The position numbers and the translations under genes are program-made. A model generated the notes under the pieces. That model ran no database searches, was not told the DNA's origin, and saw nothing but the letters and a program-made list of their open reading frames with translations. From Ceratotherium simum simum (taxonomy: Eukaryota; Chordata; Mammalia; Perissodactyla; Rhinocerotidae), in the NCBI RefSeq assembly GCF_000283155.1, contig NW_004454166.1:12465292-12529291 (forward strand): a DNA stretch of 64,000 nucleotides, read 5' to 3'. Positions 21,500 to 32,170 of this stretch are shown one piece after another. How positions within the stretch are numbered: the stretch's first letter is position 1; each line of letters opens with the position of its first letter.

Positions 21500-22275
21500 T
21501 GCTCTTTAGCCTGGCGCATGGGGCCCCTGTACTCTTCCTCCCCGCTTCCCACCAGCATCAGCTACCCCACACTTACACACCTAGGGTGTGTAGGCACTGC
21601 ATGCACCCATGTGCTCTGCTGTCCCACTGCATTGTGCTTTCACCTGGAAATGCCTTTTCCACATCTCCTCAGCTGGAGTGATTCACTCTTCTTTCAAGTC
21701 TCGGCTCAGGAGTTGTCTCCTCCAGGAAGCCACATGTGAACTCCCCTATTAGAATAAGCACCCCCGTCCCTGTGCTCCTTTTACACCCTTTGCTCTCTGT
21801 ATCTCATCATATGCCACATCACATCGAAAATCTCTAATTTGAAATCTCTCTCCCCAAATGGCCTCCAAGATCCTCAAAAACAGGAACCAGGGTCCGGCCC
21901 CATGGCTTAGCGGTTAAGTGCACACACTCTGCTACTGGCGGCCGAGGTTCGGATCCCGGGCGCACATCGACGCACTGCTTGTCAGGCCATGCTGAGGCGG
22001 CGTCCCACATACAGCAACTAGAAGGATGTGCAACTATGACTACTGGGCTTTGGGGAGAAAAAGGGGGAAAAAAAAAAGGAGGAGGATTGGCAATAGATGT
22101 TAGCTCAGGGCCGGTCTTCCTCAGCAAAAAGAGGAGGATTGGCATAGATGTTAGCTCAGGGCTGATCTTCCTCACAAAAAAAAAAAAAAAAAAAAACAGG
22201 AACCATGACTTAGGCGTCATTTTGTCCAGCACCTCTCACAGAAATGGGGACAAAGTGGGCATACAGCAGAGAGTC
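21500..22275 (+). mobile_element. L2 3' region split by an ERE
   Basis: The sense L2 order is seen at 21640-21830: 'cctggaaatgccttttccacatctcctcagctggag', 'tttcaagtctcggctcaggagttgtctcctccaggaagcc'. After the ERE it continues 'tttgtccagcacctctcacagaaatgggg...gggcatacagcagag', the L2 3' part. The ERE landed in an existing L2. Confidence 0.75.
21890..22191 (+). mobile_element. ERE SINE, mosaic: body of one type, tail of another
   Basis: Head 'gggtccggccccatggcttagcggttaag', B-box-like 'aggttcggatcccgg' and body 'cccacatacagcaactagaaggatgtgcaactatgac...gggctttgggg' are of the untailed type. Two copies of the 'gatgttagctcagggc...tcttcctca' module follow, as in the tailed type. A 14-bp duplication, AAAAACAGGAACCA, flanks it exactly (21876-21889 and 22192-22205). 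Confidence 0.96.
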
Positions 22276-22324
22276 GTTGAAAGGGACTGACAGTAAGCAT
22301 AAAAAGAGTCCTAGAATATTGTTT

Positions 22325-23140
22325 CCATGAGTAACCTGTTAACAAAGCCCTAGTCTCCAAAGGTGACTGCCCCTCACTGAACCATATCGCCCTGTATTCA
22401 TGCCCTTGTATAGTCCTCTCCCCTTGAATCTGGGCTGGCCCTGGGGCTCGCTGTGTACCAGCAGAATGCAGAGGCTGTGCCTCTGCCTAACTTCCAAGGC
22501 TGGGTCATAAGAAGCCTTGCAACTTCCACCTGTGTTTCTTGTAACACTTACTCTAGGGCAGTTGTTCTCAGCTCAAGTCAATTTTGCTTCCCAGTCGACA
22601 TTTGGCAATTCTGGAGACCTTTTTTGGTTGTCACAACTTGGCTGGGGTGGTGAAAGAGGGTTGCTACTAGCATTGAATGGATAAAGGCCAGGGATGCTGC
22701 TAAATATCCTATAGTGCACAGGACAAACCCCCATAACAAATGGTCCAAAATGTCAATAGTGCCGAGGTTGAGAAACCCTGCTCTAAGGGAAGCCAGATAC
22801 CATGTAAGAAGTCCTACTCCCCTCAGACTGCCATGCTAGGAGGAAATCCAAGCGAGTCATGTGGAGAGAGAGAGACTTGGCCAGCCTCTAACTATTCCAG
22901 CCATGCAGCTGAGGTACCAGACCTGTGTGTGAAGAAGTCATCTCAGAAGCCAGCCCACTCAGGCATTCAGTTGACTCCAGACCCAGCCACTATCAGAAGA
23001 CAGCCACATGAGAGACCCCAAATGAAAAGCACCCAGTTGAACCCAGGCAACCCATAGACTGTGAAAGACAATAACATATTGTTGTTTCAAGCCACTAAGT
23101 TTTGGGGTGGTTTGTTACGTGGCAATAGGTAATCAAATCA
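22325..23140 (+). mobile_element. MLT1 LTR (older subfamily), split by MER20
   Basis: The left part holds 'ctagtctccaaaggtgactg', 'cccttgtatagtcctctccccttgaatctgggctggccctggggctcgctgtgtaccagcagaatgcag'. The right part holds 'gaagccagataccatgtaag', 'gacagccacatgagagacc' and 'ttgttgtttcaagccactaagttttggggtggtttgttacgtggcaataggtaatc'. Together they form one MLT1 of the H-K type. Confidence 0.85.
22559..22780 (+). mobile_element. MER20 (hAT-Charlie), full length
   Basis: It runs from 'cagttgttctcagctcaag' through 'tttggttgtcacaacttggctgggg', 'ggccagggatgctgctaaatatcctatagtgcacaggaca' to 'aaaatgtcaatagtgccgaggttgagaaaccctg'. The 8-mers CTCTAGGG (22551-22558) and CTCTAAGG (22781-22788) are its target-site duplication, with one change. 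Confidence 0.95.
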
Positions 23141-23588
23141 CCTGAATTCTGATGTGTCTGGGGCTCTTGTCCTTCTCACATCTCCCATTTATCTTCCTCC
23201 CATCCTGAAGTCTGGTACAAGAAGATTTTTTCATGCAAATTGGTTAGCTGGTTCCTCAGATGTTTTACACATATGGAAATTTCCTGATAGTTGCTTTTAT
23301 GCTACCAGTTGGGGCAGCAAGAATCCTGTAGCACTTTGTAAATGAGGAGCTGGGGCCATTTTCATTTTATTGCTAGGGAAAGGGAGACAGTAAAAGTCAG
23401 ACTGCTACTGTAGTTTGCCCATGTGATGGGCCTCTGGGACTGCACTGACCAAGGTGAGAAGGTTCTGCCAGAGAAACATGAGTGAGCTCTGGCTGATGAC
23501 TAGAGTCAGTGCAAGAAGAATCCATGTATCATGTCAGGACACACTGCAGTATCCTTGGTTTCTAAATAATGCTAATCTATCATCTAAC
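23141..23588. other. single-copy sequence, nothing identified
   Basis: No repeat family or exon is recognised. Confidence 0.4.
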
Positions 23589-23892
23589 TCAATTCAATTC
23601 AGCAAGCATTTATTAAACATCTTCTGTGTGCAGAAATTAAATCTATCCCCATTGGAAGACTCACAGATGAAATGATTTAGCTTCTGCACAAAGAGGTTAA
23701 TATTTTAGTAAGAAGGACTGACATATCAACAGCAAGCTACAAAACAAAATGACAAAATGAAATTGATGCTCAAGTGAGATACAAGCAGGTGAAGAGTCAG
23801 TGAGTCTTCACTATTAGGTTAATGAAGGGACACTCATTCACCATATCATTTACCAAGTACCCACTATATTCTAGACACAACACTGCAACCAA
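23589..23892 (-). mobile_element. L2 3' end, antisense (possibly two pieces)
   Basis: The stretch 'caattcagcaagcatttattaaacatcttctgtgtgc' starts an antisense L2. A second tail, 'cactcattcaccatatcatttaccaagtacccactatattctagacacaacactgcaacc', lies at 23828-23890. Confidence 0.65.
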
Positions 23893-24284
23893 AATCTAAT
23901 GGTCAGAGGTTTATGACTCAACATAAACTTATAATTCATACTTTCAGACACAGTACACAGTCCTGGGCATTTAGTAAATAAATAACTGCTAAAAGAGTGA
24001 TACATTCCAAGAATTAACACATGATAAGTTAATCTATATACTGAGACTCTAAATCTGAAAAAGACGCACAAATATCACTCTATTCACTGTATTTTAAAGA
24101 TTAAGAATAATCATCTTTCTGGAAAAGGGTGGGGGGAAATCCAGCATTTGAAAATTTTCATTTCTCATCTATGTTTCTCATCTTCCAAAATATGTAGTTC
24201 TAGACAAGATGCTCAGGGCCACACTTTCAAAATGGAGCATGGGCTTCCCTTCAGAATCTTGATGAGCACTAAAGGGGATGAGGA
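23893..24284. other. AT-rich sequence, nothing certain
   Basis: A possible sense L2 tip, 'gtcctgggcatttagtaaataaataactgct', lies near 23962-23994. Otherwise nothing is recognised. Confidence 0.4.
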
Positions 24285-24650
24285 GGGTGTCAGTCAGGAT
24301 GGGCTGCATCATACAGAAATGACAAACAGCCCTGAACTCTCAGTGGCTATTAACAATAGCATTTACTTCTTGTTCATCCAGCCTGTCCAGCCCAGTCCAA
24401 TAGAAGTACGTGGCTCGTCAGCCACGTCGGGGGCCCAGCTGATGGAGGCTTCCTCTCAGCCCAAGTTTCTACCTCTCCACAGCAAGGCAATGTAGCAAAC
24501 TGTGTACTGGCTAGAACAGATATGCTTCCCTAGTCAAGCTAGTTATATGGTCACACCTGACTTCAGACAGACAGAAACATGAAGTCCTACTATGTACCTG
24601 AAAGGGTGAAGAACCAGAAATATTTTATGAACAGCACTAATGGCTACCAC
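24285..24650 (+). repeat. interspersed repeat (family B), copy 1
   Basis: The order 'tcaggatgggctgcatcatacagaaatgacaaacagccctgaactctcagtggct', 'tttacttcttgttcatcc', 'gggggcccagctgatggaggc', 'tatatggtcacacctgac' and 'atgaagtcctactatgtacctgaaagggtg' is a dispersed mammalian repeat that I cannot name. A second, shorter copy with the same order lies at 36130-36530. Confidence 0.55.
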
Positions 24651-25284
24651 AAGGAGTAACAAATTCAGAGGAACACCTTCCTAGAACATCAGTTCTACTT
24701 GAAGATTGATAATTCAAAACACTGATTGAACATGAAAACAAACTTAGATATGTAATGAGATCAAGTTCAAAATATGTATAAATTTTCAAGTTAAAATACA
24801 AAATTTGAAAGAGAATTCAGACTTCTGGATTCTTAAGACTATAATCTCCAAATTCCCCTCAGTCTTGGCTATTTTTACTTGGTTCTTTTTAGTGGTTCCA
24901 TGGAAAAACTAAGAAGCGCTAGTTTAGGATAAATATTCCATTTAAAGGAAATGGAAGACATAGATGCTTTGGGGCACCCAAGATAAGCAGTGAGTAATAG
25001 TCTAGATTTCCTGACAGTTAAGGCAGAAAGAAAATACAGTTATATCATTCATTTTTTGTCAACAGAAAGCAAACATATCAATGGACAGAGGTAGGTGTCT
25101 TTCTGGGAGTGCACTATATGGATAATGAAGCCATCTCCAACCGCCACTTATAAAAGAATAGAAATGCTATTCTTGCATCAACTGCTATCAACTAAAGGAT
25201 CACATGAAAGCTGGGTCAGTGAAAGTTGGTTGCTTTCTGTAGATCAGAGCTAATTCAGGGGTGGGCTTGGGAAGATCTTGAACG
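24651..25284. other. single-copy sequence, nothing identified
   Basis: No repeat family or exon is recognised. Confidence 0.4.
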
Positions 25285-25518
25285 ATTGATAATAGCTACA
25301 CACATTGAGGGCTTATTATGTGCCAGGCACTGTTCTAAGCCATTTCTGTGTAATAGCAAAATAAATCCTCAAAAACACCCCATGTGGTAGGTGATATTAT
25401 TATCCCATTTTATAGGTAAGGAAACTGAGGCACAGAGACATAAACATGCCCAAAGTCATAGTGCTTATAAGTGGTGGAACCGGGATTCTAACCCAGGCAG
25501 TCAGACTTTGAATCCTCC
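25285..25518 (-). mobile_element. MIR, antisense, well preserved
   Basis: The order 'gagggcttattatgtgccaggcactgttctaagcc', 'gtaggtgatattattatcccattttataggtaaggaaactgaggcacagaga', 'cccaaagtcatagtgcttataagtggtggaaccgggattctaacccaggcagtcagactttgaatcc' is a nearly complete antisense MIR. Confidence 0.95.
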
Positions 25519-26079
25519 CTCTCACACATCAGATTATTCCACCTCAATTTGATTGACTATGGCCCATTGGGCATCTTATGAATTTAATGAGCTCTGGACA
25601 AGTGCTGGAACTCACTCAACTCATCAAGTCACCCAAGTGGGAACGAGGCAGAGAGGCTGTGCTATCAATTACAGCACAGTCAATGGGCCTTCCATCTTTA
25701 CGATCCCAGGGAGGTCCTGCCTCCTCCGAAGACACTTTTGGACAAGATTCTACTCCTGCCCACACCTGAAGCAGCCCAAGTCAGGCCTACCATGGACACC
25801 CAAGGCCAATATAATTTTCTGGATGGAGATTTGCATTTTCTCCATCTCACTTCCCAGTGATTGATGGAGACCCCAAAGCTCCACACACTACATTAAATGG
25901 AAGAGATGACCTCAGCATGGAAACACTTTAGGGGATGTAATACCAGCTGCCCGCCCTTTCCGTGAGAGAACTGAGGAAAGTGAACTCAATATAGCCCTAG
26001 GAATGCTCCTTAATTTAAAAAGAAGAAAAGAAAAACTTGTAAAATTGGAACTACTGAAAGAGGTTAGCTTCAGAATATC
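25519..26079. other. single-copy sequence, nothing identified
   Basis: Short frames in several phases overlap here, none with a recognisable domain. Confidence 0.4.
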
Positions 26080-26205
26080 TTTCTTTTATTTGAGAAACAC
26101 TGACCAAGCATCTATTATGTGCCAAGTCTGTGCTATACAATGTCCCCACTGCCATCATCATCAACCCTGCCCAAAAAATGTCCAGGAACTATATCAGAGT
26201 CTGTG
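26080..26205 (-). mobile_element. L2/MIR end, antisense
   Basis: The stretch 'tttgagaaacactgaccaagcatctattatgtgccaagtctgtgctatac' is the shared antisense terminus of L2 and MIR. Too little remains to decide between them. Confidence 0.6.
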
Positions 26206-26777
26206 CTTGCTACAGGTGGTTTGGGTCTATTCAATCCAAAGCTGACAGTCAGTCCATGGGATTGAACTAATTGTGACAGGGATAGCAGTGACCATCAGCA
26301 CTGAATCAGAAAAGACCCAGAGAGATCAGCAGTAGGCAGGTATAGGCCCTGTTGGAGGCAGGTAATACAACCCTAAGCCCACTGGAAAGAGCACTGGGTG
26401 AGCAAACAGTGAATCTGAGCCAGGATTACACACTCAGCTGCCCACAGATTAGACCTTGGGAGCGAAGGGACCACAATGAACTGGGAAGCATGTGCCCTGT
26501 CTAAGGACATTCCCATTCCATGTTTTCTTCCTCCACAAACAACAGGCAGCCCAAACAAAACATGTGTTGAGGCAGAACTGAGCTGTGAACTGCCCATTGG
26601 TGACCTCTGATGCTGAGTTCACTTGAGGCACTAGCACTTAGGGCTACAGGACTTGGGGCTGGCCATGGAGCTTCTCTGAAGCTTGACTTCGTTATCACTC
26701 AAGGTAGAGAAATAATCTCTGCCTCAAATGGGGTATCTAGAGAATTCAATAATGATAATAAAGGTTCCCATATCCAC
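26206..26777. other. single-copy sequence, nothing identified
   Basis: No repeat family or exon is recognised. Confidence 0.4.
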
Positions 26778-26882
26778 TCAATTTTGAGCTCCTTGAGGGC
26801 AGTGAGTTTTCTACCACTAGCTTTTGACATTAGGTCTGGCACATTGCAGGTTACTGTGTAAATTGTGAATGAATGAAATGAA
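26778..26882 (+). mobile_element. L2 3' end
   Basis: The order 'ttgagctccttgagggcagtgagttttctacc', 'taggtctggcacattgcaggttactgtgtaaattgtgaatgaatgaaatga' is the sense L2 terminus. Confidence 0.85.
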
Positions 26883-27154
26883 AGCCTATTGTGCGCCAAA
26901 TATGCCCTAGGTGCTCTACAGCTATCTCAGAAAAGAAAGAGGCTCAAATGCAAACCCTCTGGTCATAAACCCATGTCTTTCAAGTTCATTCCTTGTCCTT
27001 TTTTTCACCACACATGCAGCCGATTCTTTAAAATGAGGGTGGGTTTTCAGGCAGGAGTTAGCTAAGGGGGAGGTGGAGTTGGGATCATGGCTTATTTTAA
27101 ATAGATTCATCTAAAGAGCCTTTTCTTTCCTTGTACCAATTTAATGGCTACCCT

Positions 27155-27298
27155 AGCTTGCTTATTCATCTATTGGCCTTAAGTTCTCTGAGCCCCTACT
27201 CTGTGCTGAGCCCCATGGTGGGCCAGGGAACAAAGAGCCAGTGCCCTCGGTCCTGCCCTGGAGGAGCTCACCATTTAGAATGCTGCATTTGTAGGACT
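27155..27298 (-). mobile_element. L2 3' end, antisense
   Basis: The order 'tgcttattcatctattggccttaag', 'tctgagcccctactctgtgctgagccccatggtgggccagggaacaaagagccag', 'tcctgccctggaggagctcaccatttaga' is antisense L2. Confidence 0.8.
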
Positions 27299-27939
27299 CT
27301 AGACAAGAACACTGCAGCCTACACCAAACCTCCAAATGATGGCAATGTTCTAAGAAGCAGCCGGGGTTTAATTTTTCATTTCCTCAGCACAGCCGTCTCT
27401 CCACATTTAGTTGATATGCTCTAAAGAACAGGCCCCAACACCTGGGGGTACGTTTTTTAAAAATGTGTGGACCATATGCATACCTAACATGCAACAGGGC
27501 CATGGAGAAATTGGTACAACGTGGCTTGGCACCACCTAGCTTTTTTTTTTTTTAATTCCTTAACATCTTGCCTACAAATTGCATCCTCAAGCACTTCAGA
27601 GAGTTGAATAACCCCCAAATGCTTATAGCTTATTTCATTATGCTTTATTTGGGGCTTTAAAGGAGGGGGACCAGAGAACGTCAGGAACAGTTTAGCAGCA
27701 TCAGGGCTGATTAGGCTGAAGAGTATTCAAAGAAATTTATTTCTGTATTCCTTTTGTTACCAAGATCATGCGTTTCACTGAAAGCAATCTTGTGATTGCC
27801 TCACAAGTATGTTTCCTAACCTCTCATGAGCCCATTAGCCATTGCTTGGCTGCCTTCTATTAATTTTTTAAAAAGAAAAGGGGGCAGGAGACAGGACTAG
27901 AGAGCACTCTTAGGGCAGCAGCCAGAGTAGAACAGGCCC
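27299..27939. other. single-copy, AT-rich, repeat-free stretch
   Basis: About 640 bp show no recognisable repeat apart from T and A runs (27541-27552). Homeodomain-type TAAT/ATTA cores are common, for example at 27708, 27833 and 27859. This is the kind of sequence in which conserved noncoding elements occur, but conservation cannot be judged from one genome. Confidence 0.4.
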
Positions 27940-28265
27940 TGTTCTAGGAATGGGGAAATCCAGCTTCTAGGCCCCTCTATTTCTTCTAAGCCGTGTGGAC
28001 TTAAGCAAGCCATTGCGCTTTTCTGGGCTTCAGTTGCCTCCTTTGTCTAAACACAACACAAGTGATGATGTCCATCTCTGTGGGATTGTACTGTTACAAA
28101 GTCCTGCCACGTGCATTGTCTCAGGAGCATCAAGTCAGACCTAGCATGGAATCCCAGTTCCAACCTGTGAGCTTTGTGGCCTTATGCAAGTTAACTAACC
28201 TCTCTGAACTTTAATTTCCTTGTAAAATGGTTAAAGGAACAAAAGAGTAGGTGTCAGGCTCAAAT
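27940..28265 (+). mobile_element. two MIR fragments in tandem
   Basis: The first (27940-28060) holds 'ctaagccgtgtggacttaagcaagccattgcgcttttctgggcttcagttgcctcc'. The second (28120-28265) holds 'cagacctagcatggaatcccagttcc', 'gtggccttatgcaagttaactaacctctctgaactttaatttccttgtaaaatgg'. Both are in sense orientation. Confidence 0.75.
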
Positions 28266-28636
28266 AAAATAGGGGATCCAAAATTCCTCTTCAAAAAGTT
28301 ATGTAAACATTTAGAGTCAACTCTCCCTTGGCCTCCTCATTATCTTCACTGACATGTCCTCCAGCTGCCCCAAATGAACGAATGCATGATACAAGTAAAA
28401 ACAGTGTGTGTTCTGTGCAAGGGCAGCTTCCAGACAAGTCTCTTAGCATCCACTTCCAGCCAAATTGCTTTCCTCATTTTTTCTGTATAACTGCCATTTC
28501 AAGTTACGCAAATGTTGTCATCATCGTCATCATCATCCACTGTATGATGCACCCAGTTATTCTGAATTCTCATGACTTTATGATTTAAAGACCACCTTTC
28601 GATAGGGAAGCTCTAACTCAGGTGGGCTGTAATAGG
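28266..28636. other. single-copy sequence, nothing identified
   Basis: A short 'catcatcgtcatcatcatcca' run lies near 28517-28540. Nothing else is recognised. Confidence 0.4.
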
Positions 28637-28885
28637 ACATAGTAGCCCAATAAATAGCTAACATCCACACAGTAATTTACAAGAAGCTTCACATGCATTC
28701 ATTATCCCACTCGAGCCTCATAACAGCCCTGTGTTATTTTGTTATGCCCATTTTACAGTTAGTGAAACTGAAGTTCAGAGAGATGAAGTGACTTGCTCCA
28801 AGTCACACAGTTCGTAAGTGGCAGACTGCAGATGGGAGCCCAGGTTTTCAGATTCCAGATCTGGTAACTTTCCACTTCCCCACTC
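28637..28885 (-). mobile_element. MIR, antisense, well preserved
   Basis: The order 'taatttacaagaagcttcacatgc', 'cgagcctcataacagccctgtg', 'ttatgcccattttacagttagtgaaactgaagttcagagagatgaagtgacttgctccaagtcacacag' and 'aagtggcagactgcagatgggagcccagg' is complete antisense MIR. Confidence 0.95.
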
Positions 28886-29384
28886 TGCCTCTGGCATCGC
28901 ACAGAGGGTCATACTGTAAAGACACTTGCCCTAGCTCTGCTCCAATGGCTATCCTCATTTGAGGTGAGGGATCCCACACAACTAGCACTTTGCTTCCCTT
29001 TCCCAGGAAAAGTAAGAGACGGAAGTAGCTGGGATGGTTCTAGCTTGGAGGTTTCTGCCTACCCGTCCCCCTTGAATTTTTTTCTTGTCACGACTTAAAA
29101 GAGCTTTCTGGCCTACCCTGGCAGAAGGGCCCTAACATTTATACATATGAAAGCTCTTTGCTTCCTACTTGTTTTTTTAAGCATAGTGTGTTTCTCTTTA
29201 GGCCAACTTCTGAAGCTAGGCCCAATGCCATTTACTCTTCACCATCACACAGATGATTCATCTGCATTTCTCACTTTCCAGAGCTCAATGGCCACAACCT
29301 GGGCAAACACACGTAAACCCTCATGCATTTGTTATATACTGCTATTAGGAACCAATATTGCTATTAGGATGACTAGAAAAGCTA
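28886..29384. other. single-copy sequence with a signal-peptide-like frame
   Basis: A plus-strand frame of 116 codons starts at 29147, and its first 20 residues (MKALCFLLVFLSIVCFSLGQ) look like a secretory signal. The frame then runs into the antisense MIR that starts at about 29385, and nothing else about it resembles a gene. It is not annotated as coding. Confidence 0.4.
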
Positions 29385-29590
29385 TTTTAAACAACCATGT
29401 GCCAGCCCCTGTAAGAGGTCATCAGTCCTCACAGCATAAGAAAAAGAGACCATTACCCCATTTTATAGATGAGGGGAATCAGACTCAGAGAGGATGAGTG
29501 GCTTGCCCAGGGTCACACAGGAAGAGGAGCACGGGATTGGAAGCCAGACCTGTTTTAAGTCCAAAATCTAAGCTTTCAGCTATTACACAT
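29385..29590 (-). mobile_element. MIR, antisense
   Basis: The order 'gtcctcacagcataagaaaaagagaccattaccccattttatagatgaggggaatcagactcagagaggatgagtggcttgcccagggtcacacagg' is antisense MIR. Confidence 0.93.
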
Positions 29591-30239
29591 GCATGTACAT
29601 TAATTCTGTAACTTGGGTCATGCACTTCCCCCAAAGGCATCTCTACTTTTAGCTAGTTATACCTAACTAGCTAGAAGGAAGAACTCTGTTTCCTGGTAAA
29701 GGTAGTTTAGGTAAGCTGAGAACTGGGGAGGGGAAAAAGGTGAGGGAGGGCAGGGAAACCACAGAAATCTCACTAGGTCTAGCCATAAATCCCACCTGGA
29801 ATGTACAGCAAAGGTTAAACTGGAGAAAGGAGTAAGGAGAAGGCCCCAGGAATTACTTCTCTCCAGCCCCTCTGAGAAGCATGGTCGTCACCCCTATTGC
29901 AACTTCTGCTGCTGAACTGAAGTGGGGGATGGTGGCCAGCAGGCCCCATTCCTCCAGACTTCCCCAGGCTCTGCTCTCCTTCACACAGCCCCAACTGTAA
30001 ACTCCATTGTCCTCCCCCGTCCCTGCCCAGCCTTCCATGGACATGTGTCACAAGATGTTGATTTAGTTGGTCTTTTATAATGTTCTCATCCAAAGAGATG
30101 CACTGGAAAGCATCCTGTGCTCCCTATATCCCTTGTACCTCCGAAAGATTACCTTGTAATCTCTAAAGAGATTTATGAAAAGATGCATCTCATGGTAGTG
30201 CATCCTCTCAATTTGTAAAAAGTATCACTGTTTTACTAT
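29591..30239. other. single-copy sequence, nothing identified
   Basis: No repeat family or exon is recognised. Confidence 0.4.
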
Positions 30240-30480
30240 GTCTTGCAAAGTATCAACATGGTACTTTTTAAGCACCTACTCTGCTCCAGGCATTATGTTT
30301 TTAGGCACAATTTCATTTTAACCCTATCATAAATGTATTATTATTATTGTTATCCCCATTCTACAGATGAGATAAATGAGCCTCAGAGACTGTGACTCGC
30401 CCAAGGTCATCCAGGTAATACCAAGATTCTACCTCAGGTCTTCAAGATCTGATGTCCATGCTCTTTCCAATCCCCCCATG
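30240..30480 (-). mobile_element. MIR, antisense
   Basis: The order 'ttttaagcacctactctgctccaggcattatg', 'attattattattgttatccccattctacagatgagataaatgagcctcagaga', 'cgcccaaggtcatccagg' is antisense MIR. Confidence 0.93.
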
Positions 30481-30569
30481 CCATTCTTGGAGTCAGCCGA
30501 GAGAGAGAAAACTTATTCAAAGATATAGCACTGAATAATGTTGTAAACTTGTGCGAATGATAATGACTG

Positions 30570-30990
30570 TGTTAGTCTAGGCTATCTGAAAAGCAGATAT
30601 CCAGATGGGATTAAATGTTCCAGAGATAGATTACAAGAAAAAAAAATGGCAAGGGAGTCTGGGGAGGCTGGGAGAGCCATTTGACCATGATGTAAGTCTG
30701 ACCCTGAGTGAAGGAGAGAAGGAAAGAAGGAAAGAAAGAAGGCTAGGTATGAGTATCTCAGACTGCCATTCAGGCCTAAGGGAAGTTTGGCCAGGCCACT
30801 GGGGGGACACCTCAGGTCAAGTGGCCCATCAGAGAGTATTCCACCACGCAAGAAAGGCCTCCTTTAGTATCTCTACCAGGTTCTTCACTGGCTGAGAGCA
30901 ACCGATGGGAAGTGCAGCTTTGGCCTGAATGCAGTGATGAACTTCAGAGCAGCTGGGGCCTTGATCAATCACACTCCTATAATTAGAGAG
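30570..30990 (+). repeat. interspersed repeat, family not named
   Basis: The phrases 'ggctatctgaaaagcagatatccagatgggattaaatg', 'aagtctgaccctgagtgaagga', 'ctcagactgccattcaggcctaaggg' and 'ggtcaagtggcccatcagagag' look like a dispersed repeat. A (GGAAA)-type run lies at 30715-30742. I cannot name the family. Confidence 0.4.
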
Positions 30991-31349
30991 GTGCATTATC
31001 ATGGCTGCCATGGTAATTTTATACAGAATCAGGTAAAAACATTTAGAACTCTTCTGAAATATTTGTTTTATTTACAACCCCAGCTAGACATTTTGCAACA
31101 TTTTTTCTAAATACAAAAATGGCCCATATAATAAAGACTTTTATAAGAGACATGGACTCAGTATGGAGGACAGTTCAGGCATCCTGTATATGATAAAATT
31201 CAATTTTCACAAGAATACAGAATATAGATGACAACAAAGTTCTATGATGGATAGGTGTCTCCTTTTCCATCCTAACAAGCTCAAATGGAGTATTCATGTT
31301 TCTAGTGCACCTAAATAGCCAGTTCATTGAAGAAACTGCAAAGGGTCAT
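30991..31349. other. AT-rich single-copy sequence
   Basis: No repeat family or exon is recognised. Confidence 0.4.
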
Positions 31350-31898
31350 TATGTCAGACAGACACTAAAGTGATCCCCAATTCCTGGTGTTCACACTCTT
31401 GTATAATGCTCTTCCTGAGTGTGAGCAGGATCTATGACACTTCTCATCAATAGAACATGGCAAAGGTGATGAAATGTCACTCCCATGATTACATTGTGTT
31501 ACATAAAACTCTGTCTCTCTAGAGTCACCATTGCCCTCTTGCTGGCCTTAAAGAACTAAGCTTCTATGTTGTAAACTTCCTATGGAGAGGGTCATGTGGT
31601 AGGGAACTGTGAGTAGCCTGCAGAATTGAGGCCTTCAGCTCCTACAGACTACAAGAAAACAAATTCTACCAATAACACGATGATCTTGGAAGCAAATTCT
31701 TCCCCAGTGGAGCCTCCAGATGAGACTGCAGCCTATCTGACACCTTAATTGCAGCTGTATGAGACTCTGAGCAGAGGAACCAGCTAAGACAGGGCCAGAC
31801 AGGTGACCTACATAAACCGTGAGATAATAAATACGTGTTTTTTAAACTGCTAAGTTTGTGGTAATTTGTTATGCAGCAATACCTAATTAATACAGTCA
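31350..31898 (+). mobile_element. MLT1 LTR (older subfamily)
   Basis: The order 'cacttctcatcaatagaacatggcaaaggtgatgaaatgtcactcccatgattacattgtgttacataaaactc', 'gggtcatgtggtagggaactgtgagtagcctgc', 'ggagcctccagatgagactgcagcc', 'aaaccgtgagataataaatacgtgttttttaaactgctaagtttgtggtaatttgttatgcagcaatacctaattaatacag' is an MLT1 of the F-J type. Confidence 0.9.
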
Positions 31899-31899
31899 T

Positions 31900-32170
31900 G
31901 AATATGCTTTGTGTTGGGCACTGTTCTAGGCACAGTGGTCATTTTAGCTTGTTTAGGCCATGGACCCGGTCCTTGGTGGGGACAGTGGGAGGTGAACTAG
32001 TCAAGCGGAAATGATGGCTATACCTAAACTACAGTATAATTTACAAAATATTATAATAAACCTATAAACAAATTTCTGAGTGCATGAAGCCACAGAAGCA
32101 ATTATTTCTGTCCTAGGGAGTTGGAGAAAGCCTTACAGACACAACATCTGAACTGGGAAGGAAGTTCTAA
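31900..32170 (-). mobile_element. L2 fragments, antisense
   Basis: The stretch 'aatatgctttgtgttgggcactgttctaggcacagtgg' follows the MLT1 directly. The stretch 'ggagttggagaaagccttacagacacaacatctgaactgggaag' at about 32118-32162 is a second antisense L2 block. Confidence 0.6.

Noticed and set aside
21834..22232. 132-codon minus-strand frame
   Set aside because: It lies mostly across the ERE SINE and its A-rich tail.
29147..29497. Frame beginning with a signal-peptide-like 20 residues
   Set aside because: The frame runs into an antisense MIR for its last third, has no cysteine pattern or family motif, and could arise from a T-rich stretch by chance.
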